Assembly (NCBI GenBank): GCA_025617375.2
Contig: JAMYGW020000012.1
Location: forward strand, 124,001-188,000
DNA: 64,000 nt
Direction of reading: 5' to 3'
Source of the DNA: Acarospora socialis
Taxonomy: Eukaryota; Ascomycota; Lecanoromycetes; Acarosporales; Acarosporaceae
Below are positions 33,160-44,616 of this stretch, one piece after another. Numbering within the stretch: the first letter of the stretch is position 1; every line of letters starts with the position of its first letter. The translations under genes were made by a program, and so were the position numbers. The notes beneath the pieces were generated by a model. That model saw only the letters and a list, made by a program, of their open reading frames with translations, did not search any database and had not been told where the DNA came from.

Positions 33160-36100
33160 CTTTAAACACTCTTACAATATAAGAAGTACAATGTCTGACA
33201 CTTAAAAAAATGTCTCAATCTTATTCTTAAATTAAGTTCAAGCAAATTCATCTTTATCATCTACTTCAGATAGAATGATGACACAATTAGTGATGATATC
33301 AGTTTAAACTATACAATTATCTTTGAGTGCATCTAAAATACAAATATCAGATATTTTTAATAAAGAATGAAAAAAACCATGAGTTTTTGTGATTAAGCTT
33401 GATCTGTATATTGAATTCAATTAATTAAAGCTTCAGACTGATCAAGAGAAAATATTATTTGCAGTAATTTATTTAATGAATACAGTTTTCAATTGAATTG
33501 ACTTCAAGCTGCATGAATTTCTAAAAAAGAAGTACAAAGAACACAATAATAATAAAAAATTTATGTTTAACAACTTCAGCAAGTTCAAAAATGAACTGAA
33601 ATGAATTTTCAAAATAATTGATGAAGAAAGAGCAACAAAGAAATAAGTTTACATTTTGTAACAGAGTGAATCAGTAACAATATATGTCACAGAGTTTTAG
33701 CAGTTAACAATACTTATTAAATAAAACAACAAAGCACTCATCTATCAGTACTATTGTGAATTAAAAAAGTTCATTAAAGACAAAATAGTTTAAACAAAAT
33801 GATCAGACAATCTTCAAGAGATAATTAATTTGAGTATTAACATTAATAGTCATCAATAAAAGTGTCAGATGAAGCACAAAAAATATTAAATGTTATTTAT
33901 GATAAAAGATCAAGAAGAAAGTTTCTGATCATGAATGAAAAGATATATTTTATTAATACAATATAGAAAGACAAATTCTATAAATCTCAATACAATTAAA
34001 AAGTGTTGTCAGAAGTCAAAAAAAACTAAATGAATAAAGTCTGAATGTTAAACAGAGCAATTTAATAAGTCTTAAATGACATCATGAAATGAAACACAAA
34101 TATATTATAACTGCAGAAAACTCAAACATCTTGTCTGAAAGTGCAACAAATCTCAAATGAATAGAAAAGATATTACAGCAATAATGATTAAAACAAAAGC
34201 AAAAAAACTAAACATAATGCATGACACTCTGAGCTGAATAGTCTGTTATGATGATTTGTGTTAAATACACATAAGTAACAAAAATAAAGCTGAATGATAT
34301 TCACAGAAGTCAAAGAAAAAAGATAAAGATGAATGCAACAAATCAATTTACAAAAAAAATTAAACTATTCTTATCAAGAAAGAAGATCTTAATACTGAGA
34401 TCAAAGAAATCAATATTTGAGAAATTCAGATAAAAAAAAACTATAGTAATAACATTTAACAAGTACTGAATTTGAATGCAGATTAAAAAGAAATCAATAA
34501 ATAAAAAGTCAATATAAAACTGAAGACAACATATCAACATTCAGAAAATCAACACAGAGTATTGAGAGAAAAAAAGCTTCAGTTTAAAAAGTTAGAACTT
34601 AAATAAAAGATATAAGTCAGAAAATAAAAAACACAATATAAGAACACAAAAAAACAGAAGACATATAATCAGCTAAAAGAACTGATGATAATTGTTAAAG
34701 ACAAATGTTTTAACAGTAACAATGCAATATTGTTCAGATCTCTTGTGTGAAAAATAAAAAGTTACAAAATTAAAATATACTTATTCAAAGAATATATCAT
34801 ACAGAATAGAGAAAGATGAATTTTCAGTGAAGAATATATGTCACTTGAATTCTTGCAAAAAGTAAGAGTTTTTGAGAGTCAGTTGCAAATAAAATACAAT
34901 TAATATAAATTTTAACTACACTCAGAAAAATGCATTGAGCAGTACAGTTTAAAATATATGAATTTTATGATCAAAAGAAAACTCAGATAATTTCAAGAAC
35001 TTTAAAGATGAGTTGAACAATTAAATAAATCAAAAAATAAAAAGCTCTCTCAACAAAACTAAAAAACAAAAAGTTAGCAGCAGTTCAAAAAAACAACAAT
35101 GATCATCAAATATAAACTCAAATTGAGATTAACAAATATCAGATTAATGCATTAATGAATTTTGAAGTGAATAGTAACATTATGAATTACAGAATCATTA
35201 AAATGCTGAAATTAGTGATACAGTGAGTGCACTGTTCATTCAACATACAAATGATCAATGAAGTCACAGAAAGAATTGAAGAGAAAGTTTATGTGAAAGT
35301 TTTAATTCTTGAAAATTCACAAAAAATAATGTTCAACATTATAGAATCAATTGAATACAACACAATATTAAAGATGTCTTGATTACACAAAAGAAATCTG
35401 AAGATTAACTGAATAACAAAAAAAATATGTGCAGTGAAGAATACATATGAATTCTTTAAACAATCAGAAATGAATTTATTAGAACATAAGTTATGAAATT
35501 ACAAGATACTGTTATTGAATGAAAAGCAATTTAAGTGAATATCACTATACTCAATGAGCAAAAATCAACTCAAGAAAGTTAAAACTTATCTTGATAAGAA
35601 TCTCAAGAAAGAATTCATAAAATCATTAAAATCATCAACAGAATATTCAATTCTGTTTGTACTCAAGAAGAATGACAAAAAATAATTATATGTCAACTAT
35701 AAATAACTCAACAAAATAATTCATCAAGACAGTTATTTTCTACTGTTAATAGAAGAGTTGCAAAATCAGTTAGAAAAGATTAAGTAATTTATGAGCTTAA
35801 ATCTAAGAAGATCTACTATTAAGTTAAAATGAAAGAAAATAAAAAATGAAAAACAGCATTCTGAATGCAATACAGATATTATAAATATATTATTATGCTG
35901 TTTAAACTGAAAAACACTTTTGTCATTTTTCAGAGATTGATTAACAATATATTGAGAGAATATCTCAATGATTTTGTAATCACATATCTGAATAATATTC
36001 TAATATATTCAGAGAATCTTGAAGAATATTAAGAGCATGTGCACAAAATATTGACAAAACTCAACAAAAGAGTCTTATATGTGAAAAAGTCAAAAAGCAA

Positions 36101-38709
36101 ATTCAAGATCAAGAAAATTGAGTTTTTAAACTATGTGATTTGATCTGAACAGATTGAAAAGAATTTAAAAAAGATAAAAGTAATCAGAAATTAATCAACA
36201 TCAAAACAGATTAAAAAAGTACAGATTTTTCTGAGATTAATAAATTATTACTGAAAGTTTGTATTTGAATATGCAAAAATTGTAAAATCATTAACACATT
36301 TAACATACAAAAGTAAAGAATGACATTGAAATCAAGAACAAGAAAATGCATTTCATACATTAAAGAAAAGTCTTAATGAAACAGTACATTTAAGAATATT
36401 CAATTCAGTATACAAAAAGATACTGAAGATCAATACTTCAGATTTTGTAGTAGAAGTATGTCTATATTAGATTGAAGATGAACAATGAAAATTCATAATA
36501 TATTAATTTAGAAAATTATCAGAACTCAAGAAAAGATATAAGATTTATGACAAGAAACTTCTTGTAATAGTGAAAGCACTACAAAACTGAAGATCTTATC
36601 TTATAAAAACAAATAAGTCAATTCAAATCTATATAGATCATAAGAATCTGAGAAACTTCACAACAATTAAATAACTTAATTAATGATAGATTCATTGAGC
36701 AGAACAGTTGACAGATTATGAATTTTAAATTCATTATAAGAAGAGTAATAAGAATAATAAAGTGAATGTTTTAAGTAGATAATCTGATCATGAAGATATG
36801 CAGACAATATACATTGAAATTCTTAACAAAGATAACAATAAAATTTTCACAAAGAGTTTAACAGCAATGCACAAGATAAAGTAAGCTTTTTTAACAAATA
36901 AAAAACTCATTAAAATATATCATCACAACAGAGTTGAAGAACATCTAGAAGTTAAGCACACTGAGAATTTAGTGCAAAGAAGACACAACATTAATAATTT
37001 TAGAAATTGAATCATCAGAATGATTGCTGTATGCAATTTATGCTAAAGAAATAAAATTAACTGAGATAAATAATATGATAAAGTAACACAACTAAATACA
37101 TTAAATGCATCATGAAAGTCAGTTATTATGAACTTCATTATAAAATTATCATCATTAAAAAATTCAGCATGAAAGATAAAATTCAACAGTATATTAATCA
37201 TAGTAAACAGATTAATTAAGTACACAATGTTCATTTTATTCAAAGAAATTACAACAGCATTAATATTGATGTACATTATACTACAAGAATTAATTAACAA
37301 TTATAAACTATTAAAAGAATTTATCATCAACAGAGACAAACTGTTTACAAACAAATTTTAAAAAACACTCACAGCAGAACTCAGAATAAAATATAAAATG
37401 TTGATAACATATTATTTATAAACAAATGAACAGAGTAAATAAATGAATCAGATAGTGAAAACATATTTAAAACATTATATTAACAAGAATCAGAATGACT
37501 GAATATAGCTGTTGTCAACAGTACAGTTTATATACAACAATACAAAGAACAAAATCACAAGAAAAATGTCTTTCTATACAAACTATGACTACAACTCAGA
37601 GATATGATGAGATTCACAAAGATATGAATTATAAAGTCAAAAAGTAATTTTGAATATTGCTCAGTTAAAAAAACTGCATCAAGATTTAACAAAACAGATC
37701 AGACAGCAGATAAAATAAATGATAAAGACAAAATTATTTGAAGAAAAAAAGAAAATATATTTGAAAATAAACAAAATAAAAACTAAAAAAAAAAGTAAGA
37801 AGCTGAAGAACAAGAGCATTGAATTATTCAAGATTATATGAAATATTAAGAAATTAAGTTATGAGTTAAATTTACTCAAAGAAATGAGAATACACTCAAT
37901 ATTTCATGTATTCATGCTACAGCACTGCAATCAGTTCATATTACTTTAAGTCATCAAAACATTTGTTAAACTTAACAAAAAATACAAAGTTAAAAACATT
38001 CTAGAAAAAAGAATGATTAAAGAAAAAGTTCACTATCTCTCAAAATAAAAAGAATATAATATTTCAGAAAACACATAAGAATTAAAGAAAAATCTTAAGA
38101 ACTGTGTAAGAACACTTTAATATTTTGAGAAGAGAAGATAAGAAAATTAAATTGTTAAAATTCATTTAACATAACATCAAAGTACTGAAACAGAATCTCA
38201 ATAAACAGATTCTTTATTATAATTTCATTATTAAACAATTTCTGCAGAAGACAGAAAGTCTTTTTTTTATATAATTTTGAGTTTGTCACAATGTTTTACA
38301 AAGACAAATGAGCTTAACAGCAACATAAGTCTGCTCAGTAAAAAGACAAGATTGTTTAAACTCTGCAGCAAGATATTTGATTTCAGTTTTTTTCAGATCT
38401 TATTGAGAATCTTTTACAATATATTGACACAGAAACAATCACAATGAGTGTATTCAGCACATTTTTTATAAAAATTCATCACAATACACAAACACTGATT
38501 ATACAAGCAGTAATGACAGAATATCATTATAGAATGACTGTGAACAGCAATTTTCTTTACAACACAAAGTTAGTTATCAGACAAATGATGAGACATGATT
38601 ACAGATGAAAAAAATTCTTATATACTCTTGCTTATATAAATCTAAAGAATTAGCATCTAAAAGAAAAAGAATGATGTTACAATTATATTCAGAAAAATAA
38701 AACATGAAT

Positions 38710-39011
38710 TGATTTATATGTGAAAAGAGCATTTAACAGATTGTCTATTAAGTATAAGTCACATAACAACTTAATGACTCAAGAAATCAAGCAGTCAACT
38801 CAATAAGTCAATCAGTTAAACATTCAACTCAACACAGAAGAGCATCAAGTTCATATTATATAGAAGAATTAATTTTCTTATGAAATTGATCATGTTCAAC
38901 TTAAATAACAATCTAAAAATAAAGATCAAAACTGTTTCAGATCAGCTTTTATATTAATAAGCACAAACTTTTAGTTCTTATATGAGAGAAATCTTCTGTG
39001 AAAACATTACA
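38710..39011 (+). repeat. 3' LTR of the Gypsy fossil
   Basis: 302 bp, begins TGATTTATATGTG and ends AAACATTACA; colinear with the 5' LTR along its whole length. Confidence 0.8.
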
Positions 39012-40585
39012 GTCTTATTGAATTGTATAATAGATTCAGAGCTTTCTTCACAATCAAATTATCTTACTGATTACATAAAAACAAAAGACAAGTTGCTTTT
39101 CTGTGAAGACTGAAGTTTCATAAAATATCTTTTTTTCATCTATTCTCTTTTTATTCTACAATGCAGATTTACTGAAGTGATGTAATTGATTAAAAGAGAG
39201 AATTTTGACAATTGACTTCACTGATGATATCAACATTCTTTTGTACAAACTATTTATTGAAATTAACTGCATTAAACTGAAAAGAATTCATAGAGAATGT
39301 GAAAACTGAATCACACAACATGAAGTTAAATTTATCTTTCATAAATATAAAATAATTCACTTCTTCAGAGTCAGAATTAGATTCAATATGCAGACAGTTA
39401 TATGAATTTAAAATAATGAATTAATTTCTTTCTCAAGTATGAGAATCTTAGAAATTTGATTTGACTCTAAGCTTAAATGAATTACTCATGTCAAGATTCT
39501 TCAAAACAAAATAATCAAACAGACAGAAGTGTTAATTAGAATAGTAGTATTTATCTGAAAAACTTCTTTCATATAATTTTAAAAGATCTACACAACAGTT
39601 ATTTAATTAACAATGACTTATGAAGTATATATCTGATATATATCTGTCAAAATCATTATATAAAGAGAATTGTCAGTGCAATTAAAATCACTCAATTCAA
39701 ATATCTTTGTATAATTGTCAGCACTTACTGAACTACTTTAATCAGCACTCTGAAAATTAAGATCTACATTTTTTCTCTTGATTTATATTTAAATAATAGA
39801 GTGCAAATTTATACTGTTCATACAAAGAGCACAGTTTTTACAGAAATGAAAAACAAAATCTGCAGTCTCATCAGAAAAAAAATCAAGCAGAAAGTCTGTC
39901 AATTTATGATAACTATAATAGTCATTCATTTCTCAGTGAAACTGATGAAGAAGATCAACTTAAAGAAGATTATATAAAATGTATAAATTTAAAAATAATA
40001 TAACATTAATCAGAAAGAGAAGATCAGAATATAAAATTAAGTTATTGAATTATTTTTCAAAAAAGTTCTTCAGCTTTATCAGAAACTAAGAAAGATCAAA
40101 AGTTCAGAATTGATTTAGTTTTGTATGAGATGTATTAATTATAATTACTTTTTTCACAAAATCAAAATTTCTGAAATTTTCTCTATCAACTATTTGTATA
40201 ACAAGAAAGCAGAAACTTCACAACATATATTGCTGACATGTGAAATCAGAAAAAACTTACAGCTGCTTATTATTCAGAAAGAAAGAAAAAGAGATTTTAT
40301 ATAATTTTTGTTTATTAAAGAGTTGACTCATGAAACTGTTAAATGAATTGTATATAACAGTCATTTAAGTCAGTTCTGATTTATGATCAGTGTTCTTTAT
40401 GATTAAAAGTGAGATTATTCATTTTATATCTTATTCACTCAACTTTTGCATCTAATTTACTTTCATACAAAGAACATTATGAGTTTAGATTTTCATTCTT
40501 ATAAGATTTTTTAAGATATGAACTGAAGAGAAGTTCTGCTTAGCATAGCTAGTTTAGTGTAAGAATAATAATAATAATAATAATT
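39012..40585 (+). mobile_element. LINE B, right part (rest of RT, 3' end)
   Basis: Continues LINE B after the Gypsy insertion. The block around 39150-39180 (ILFLFYNADLL) and 39222-39245 (TDDINIL, the FADD-box position) are reverse-transcriptase motifs that belong C-terminal to those left of the insertion. The 3' end is marked by (TAA)n at 40564-40585, preceded by gtttagtgtaag; the minus-strand copy at 13976-14988 has the same end. Strongly hypermutated. Confidence 0.72.
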
Positions 40586-40589
40586 ATTT

Positions 40590-41545
40590 TGTTTTTGATG
40601 ATTTTTCTCAAATTTCAATAGTACTGTGAAATGAGTAAATTGTCATTTCATCTAATGAGTATCATTAATTATTGAAACTTTGTAATGTAATTTGCTGCTG
40701 ATTCTCTCTGTTATAAAATATAAATTAATTTTTTTGTTGTTTTTTCTTTGTTGATTACTTTGAAGATTTATTTTAAATTCTTTTTGAACTTGTTGAAGTC
40801 ATTAAACATAAACTTTATATTATTGTTACATTTCTAATAACTTTTTTCTAGAAATCTGTGCAGTTTGAGATTAATTTAATTGAAGACTGCATTTATAAAA
40901 TATGTTGTTGCAAACAATGTTTTTTCTTAATTGATTGTAAACTTCACTTAATTGAATTTAACATATAAATTGAACTTAATCAAAAAACTTACAGCTTTTC
41001 TTATTCACTACTGAAGATATTTGATATCTATATTTTTAATTCACTCATAAATAGTTATATCATTTAAATTAACATCATTATCTATAATGTAATTATTCTT
41101 TCAGAAATTAATGATAGCAGTGAGTAATTTACTTGAGTCTGTTTTAAAAACAAGATAAAGATGTTTTTTTGTGTATCAGATATTGTTACATTATATTGTA
41201 AAAGTATATAAAATGTTATATTTTGATCTGAGATTTCTTGAATATTAGAATGAAGAATTTGTGCTTATTATTATAACAATATATATGATACAATAAACTC
41301 TGAATTTAACTTTTAAATGATAACTAAAGTTGAACACAATTGATTTTATAAGAAAATTAATTTTACTATATACTATAAGATCATCATGCACATTCTGTGC
41401 ATTATTACACTGTAGATTCAATAGATTTTTTAGTGAATTTATTGCTCATAAGATTTATTTTCAACTCAGTGCTCTCATTATGCTGTCACATGACTGCTGT
41501 TTAACAGTCTTTAGTGTGTGTATCTTTGATGAACTTTCAAGTTCA
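40590..41545 (-). mobile_element. second Gypsy fossil copy: LTR plus gag part, minus strand
   Basis: The reverse complement of about 40740-41050 aligns with the gag-like region of the element at 33370-33600, and about 41213-41545 aligns with the reverse complement of its LTR. This is a truncated copy in opposite orientation holding only the 5' LTR and part of gag. Broken and heavily mutated; old. Confidence 0.55.
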
Positions 41546-41593
41546 GACTTGTGAGTTTCTGTCTACTGAGATATGATTGTAACAGCAAGTAAT

Positions 41594-41744
41594 ATAATAG
41601 AATTGATTTTCTTCTGAAATCAATCATGTTCAACTTAAATAACAATTTAAGATCTAAGATCAGAATCATTTCAGATCAGCTTTTATATCAATAAGCACAA
41701 ATCTTAGTTTTAATATGAGAGAAATCTTCTGTGAGAACATTACA
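41594..41744 (+). repeat. solo LTR fragment of the Gypsy family
   Basis: Matches the right half of the 302-bp LTR (words aattgattttctt, catgttcaacttaaataac, catttcagatcagcttttat, gagaacattaca). The left half is missing. It is directly followed by a MITE half-copy. Confidence 0.7.
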
Positions 41745-41746
41745 GT

Positions 41747-41850
41747 TCTATTTATACTGCAGATATTTTGCAGTGTTTGGTTGCTATGTGTGAAAACATC
41801 ATGTTCTTTACTTATGGTTCACCCAATCACTAAAAAACAGCTTCATAGTA
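41747..41850. mobile_element. MITE family 2, half copy
   Basis: About 100 bp (tgcagatattttgcagtgtt through cactaaaaaacagc) match the reverse complement of the left half of the complete MITE at 43091-43358. Mutated relative to it, consistent with lying inside the hypermutated compartment. Confidence 0.65.
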
Positions 41851-42038
41851 CATGTGTGAGAGAATTTTAATGTCTATCTTGACAAAACTGTACTTGTTTT
41901 CACTTGTGTTATGATCTGTAATCAAAATCAGAGTAAGTGCATAAGATATCTAAACTAGTATTATACTTCTCATTGAAGCAATAGACTGTACAGCTAGCAC
42001 ATGTGAAGACTTGAGTATATACAAGTTAACTTGAAGTC
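41851..42038. other. right edge of the AT-rich compartment
   Basis: No gene seen. CG is still absent here, while GG and CC start to reappear after about 42065; CG becomes normal from about 42130. Confidence 0.45.
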
Positions 42039-42656
42039 TTATTGTCTCTTCTGTGTATCTTGACCTTCAAGGGTGCTTTTTGTCAGAGCCAAGGTCAGCT
42101 CATTTTGTGAAATTGGTGCATTACAAGCGTCTCCGTGAACTCGATCGCCATAGGTTGCAGGCTCAAGCCCGCCGTGTCCGCTCAGTGGCCTTGCGTTCTC
42201 CTTTGCCGTGAGTTGCCAAGCAAGTCCAACTGCATCCGGTCAGTGGAGAACACCGTTGCGCCGGCGCAAAATCAACATACCGTTGGCAACGTCGTCTTCC
42301 CCATCTGCGTTTTCCACAACCTGACCAACGTAACTTTGCTGCCTGCTCCTGGCCTCCGGGCTCCGCCCACTCAACATGCTTCCTCTCCGGCTGGGTAGTC
42401 TCGATCCCATCGGCGAGTATTGCGACTGATCACTCTTCCGACGAGCCCAAGCGCCGCCGAACGAGAATGCAGACAGCTTGTCCTGGTGGGATTGATTATA
42501 TGGACCCTTATACTTTGGTTTGGGCATCTCGCCAGGCTTGTAGATGTTATCCTGATCCTTTTTGGAGCTCTTGGAAGAGGTTTTGGCAAGGTCGGAGCCA
42601 TCGCTGGTTAAAGGGGAACGCCCGAAGGCTCTCTTCATCTTCTCACGGAAAGGCAT
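42039..42656 (-). CDS. conserved hypothetical basic Ser-rich protein
   Basis: Two exons on the minus strand, 42656-42281 and 42229-42039, give 188 residues. The N-terminus MPFREKMKRAFGR and the segments YKPGEMPKPKYK, KLSAFSFGGAWARRKS and QYSPMGSRLPSRRGS recall a short fungal protein family known to me only as hypothetical. The last exon ends ELTLALTKSTLEGQ and is a plausible continuation; donor GTATGT at 42280, acceptor TGCAG at 42230. The protein has no membrane segment and is probably disordered. Its terminal exon lies at the very edge of the hypermutated compartment: its last 25 codons contain no CG. An upstream ATG at 42779 is in frame but less likely. Confidence 0.6.
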
Positions 42657-43090
42657 TGCGGCATCATCCGAGTAGTCAAGACCACTGTAAGACGTCACTC
42701 CCACACATGTCCCATAGTCGTCTTGCACCTGGCAATGTGAGATAATTGGGGAGCAGAATATAAGCACGAGATACACCAATATGTGGTCGTGTACCTAGCC
42801 TTCAGGAGTTATTCCATCATCTTGGCGAATTTAGCGAAGGGATACCAGTTAATCCGGAAGCGCGATGTTGTGACTTCTCCGGTAAAGTACCTCTAGCGAG
42901 GGGCACAGGGCAAGGCCGTGCCGCTGCAGGATCAACATTTGATGATATGGCGGTCTGCTTTACCAAGGAACAACGGGTGAAAGAAAGAAAGACAAATCGC
43001 AAACCTCATGAGAACCTCTAGAGCATATGCCCTCGAATTGCACCCAGAGTCCTTTGTGCATCCAGCGGTAAAACATTCCACCGGTTTATG
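42657..43090. other. intergenic, no gene seen
   Basis: Upstream region of the small hypothetical gene with normal composition. No other feature recognised before the MITE that starts at 43091. Confidence 0.4.
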
Positions 43091-43358
43091 TACAAAGGGT
43101 GTGTTTTTTAGTGTCCGGGCGAACTATAAGCGAGGAACATGGTGTTTCCACACATCACAACCAAACACTGCAAAAATATCTGCAATATAGATAGAACAAA
43201 AGCTGAGATGCAGTCTTCAAAGCACAGATATATCTTTAATATGATCTATTCTACACTTAGTTTATATTGTTCTATGGTGAGATTATTGAGTTGTGCTGTG
43301 TAAACACCATGTTTGGTGCTTATAGTTTGCCCAGACACTAAAAAACACACTCTTTGTA
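43091..43358. mobile_element. complete MITE, family 2 (TA target, long inverted repeats)
   Basis: 268 bp flanked by TA. The ends are inverted repeats of about 40 bp: the left end reads CAAAGGGTGTGTTTTTTAG then TGTCCGGGCGAACTATAAGC, and the reverse complement of the right end reads CAAAGAGTGTGTTTTTTAG then TGTCTGGGCAAACTATAAGC. Inner arms are partly palindromic as well (aacaccatgtt on both sides). No coding capacity. TA duplication suggests a Tc1/mariner-type transposase acts in trans. Confidence 0.8.
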
Positions 43359-43428
43359 GATGAGTGGCACAATCCCTGTTACACAAGACTTGTGCAAGAG
43401 TAAATCACGTACTTGTACAGAATACATG

Positions 43429-43728
43429 TACGGAGGCACAGCCCACTAGTTATGCCGCACTCACTAATTCAATGACTAAGCAATCTAAGAACCTCATCAG
43501 GTGTAACATATTTGTTTTGAGCAATACAACTTTTGCAACTTTATAGCTGATTACTTTCTTTCATGTATTATATCTACTCAGCAACATTTTGTATAGATTA
43601 AAATTGAAAAGAAAAAATTTGGTTAACTGAAAGTCAATTTATATGATTGCACACAAACAAGTAGGGAAACCAACTAGTCTTAGTCAGCCATTAGCGCTGC
43701 AGCATAACTAGTGGGCCATGTCTCCATA
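43429..43728. mobile_element. MITE family 1, copy a
   Basis: 300 bp flanked by TA. Inverted ends: left CGGAGGCACAGCCCACTAGT followed by TATGC, right (reverse complement) TGGAGACATGGCCCACTAGT followed by TATGC. Internal words gactaagcaatct and gagcaatacaacttttg are shared with copy b. Non-coding; probably mobilised by a Tc1/mariner-type transposase. Confidence 0.82.
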
Positions 43729-43776
43729 CAGAACCAACATTACAGAGATGTACAAGGTACAGTTCAGAAGAAGAGT

Positions 43777-44073
43777 TATGGAGGTGTGGCCCACTAGTAA
43801 TGTCACACCCACCAGTTTCTGACTAAGCAATCTGAGAACTTCATCACCTGTAATGAATCTGATTTGAGTGATACAACTTTTGTGACTTTACAGCTAATAA
43901 TTCTCTTTAATGATATATATCAATTCTATGATATATCAAATAAGAAAAATTAAAAGGAAAATATTTGTCTAACTGGGAGTCAAGTTAAATGCTTGCCCAT
44001 GAACAGCAGAAAATTGAGGAATCTTAGTCAGCATTTTAGTGCTGCGGCAATACTAGTGGGCCACACCTCCGTA
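43777..44073. mobile_element. MITE family 1, copy b
   Basis: 297 bp flanked by TA, same orientation as copy a and only 48 bp away. Left end TGGAGGTGTGGCCCACTAGT, right end reverse complement CGGAGGTGTGGCCCACTAGT. Interior colinear with copy a but clearly diverged, so this is two independent insertions rather than a recent tandem duplication. Confidence 0.82.
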
Positions 44074-44616
44074 TTTCCATAACAATTGACGACCGAAGGG
44101 ATATCAAGTGAGTCACTTGGATATTCCAACCTCACCACAACCGTGCGGTCAGACATTATTAATCATTAATGCAAATCAACTACCTACATTTATGGGCCGA
44201 GATCCTGCTTTCGACAGACAAAATCCTTATTAGGCATGCCGAGCTATACCTGATGGCGGAATCTGACGACCCAAGCTTTGAGTCTGGCCCGGCGCCACAT
44301 GATCTCATCGTTCTTATTCCCACACCTGCAACCCACCTGCGCTTCAATAAGGTAGGTATGGCGAAAGGTAAGGTAAGCTGTGGAGGGGTACAAGTACCTC
44401 ATGGACGCCACGCTCATGCTTGACATTTACTTTCCCGTACAACTCTCACTTGCTTGATCGCTTTTCTTATACAGTTGAACAGACTCATAAGACTGAGCTC
44501 ATCCTTCATCCCAAATTGCCGACCGCTACTCGTCTCCTGACGTTGTTCTAGCCGTCTGCAAACAGCGCATCTCCACATCATTTATCATCTGTTGCCTACC
44601 TTAGACACCTGCAGTC
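44074..44616. promoter_or_regulatory. upstream region of the DPR-motif gene
   Basis: About 0.54 kb of normal composition before the ATG at 44617, with a ggtaggtat/ggtaaggtaagc patch (44351-44375). No coding region seen. The nearest MITE ends only 543 bp upstream of the start codon. Confidence 0.4.

Larger units (their letters stand above)
32858..39011 (+). mobile_element. Ty3/Gypsy chromovirus-type LTR retrotransposon fossil, inserted in LINE B
   Basis: Two related direct repeats of equal length, 32858-33159 and 38710-39011 (302 bp, each running from TGA-Y-TTATATGTG to AACATTACA), enclose a 5.55-kb interior. In order on the plus strand the interior shows gag-like (about 33350-34300), reverse transcriptase (about 35500-36200), RNase H (about 36420-36740), integrase (about 36900-37750) and a chromodomain-like segment (about 37990-38130). 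It is broken throughout, with dozens of interruptions. The LTRs differ at many sites, nearly all transitions, so divergence overstates age; it is old but younger than the LINE B it splits. Confidence 0.82.
13020..42060. other. AT-rich, hypermutated transposon compartment
   Basis: About 29 kb with no host gene. Base composition is strongly AT-rich and the dinucleotides CG, CC and GG are nearly absent, while CA, TG, GC, CT and AG remain common. In the sample 33361-33960 I count one CC, no GG and no CG but ten GC. All recognisable coding content belongs to retroelements, described separately. Exceptions that keep GG and CC are LINE A copies (16706-17044, 18831-20820, 21255-28079) and a short stretch at 15171-15430. 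The flanking host DNA on both sides is normal, so the composition is local. Confidence 0.85.

Noticed and set aside
13030-42060. Insertion of mitochondrial DNA
   Set aside because: AT content would fit, but all recognisable coding content is retroelement and no mitochondrial gene or tRNA is seen.
13030-42060. Host genes among the open frames of 60-90 codons in the AT-rich block
   Set aside because: They lack family features, overlap transposon-derived sequence and are expected by chance in AT-rich DNA depleted of stops made by TAG.
13030-42060. Classical CpA-type RIP
   Set aside because: CA and TG remain abundant in the most mutated parts, contrary to the expected loss of CpA and gain of TpA.
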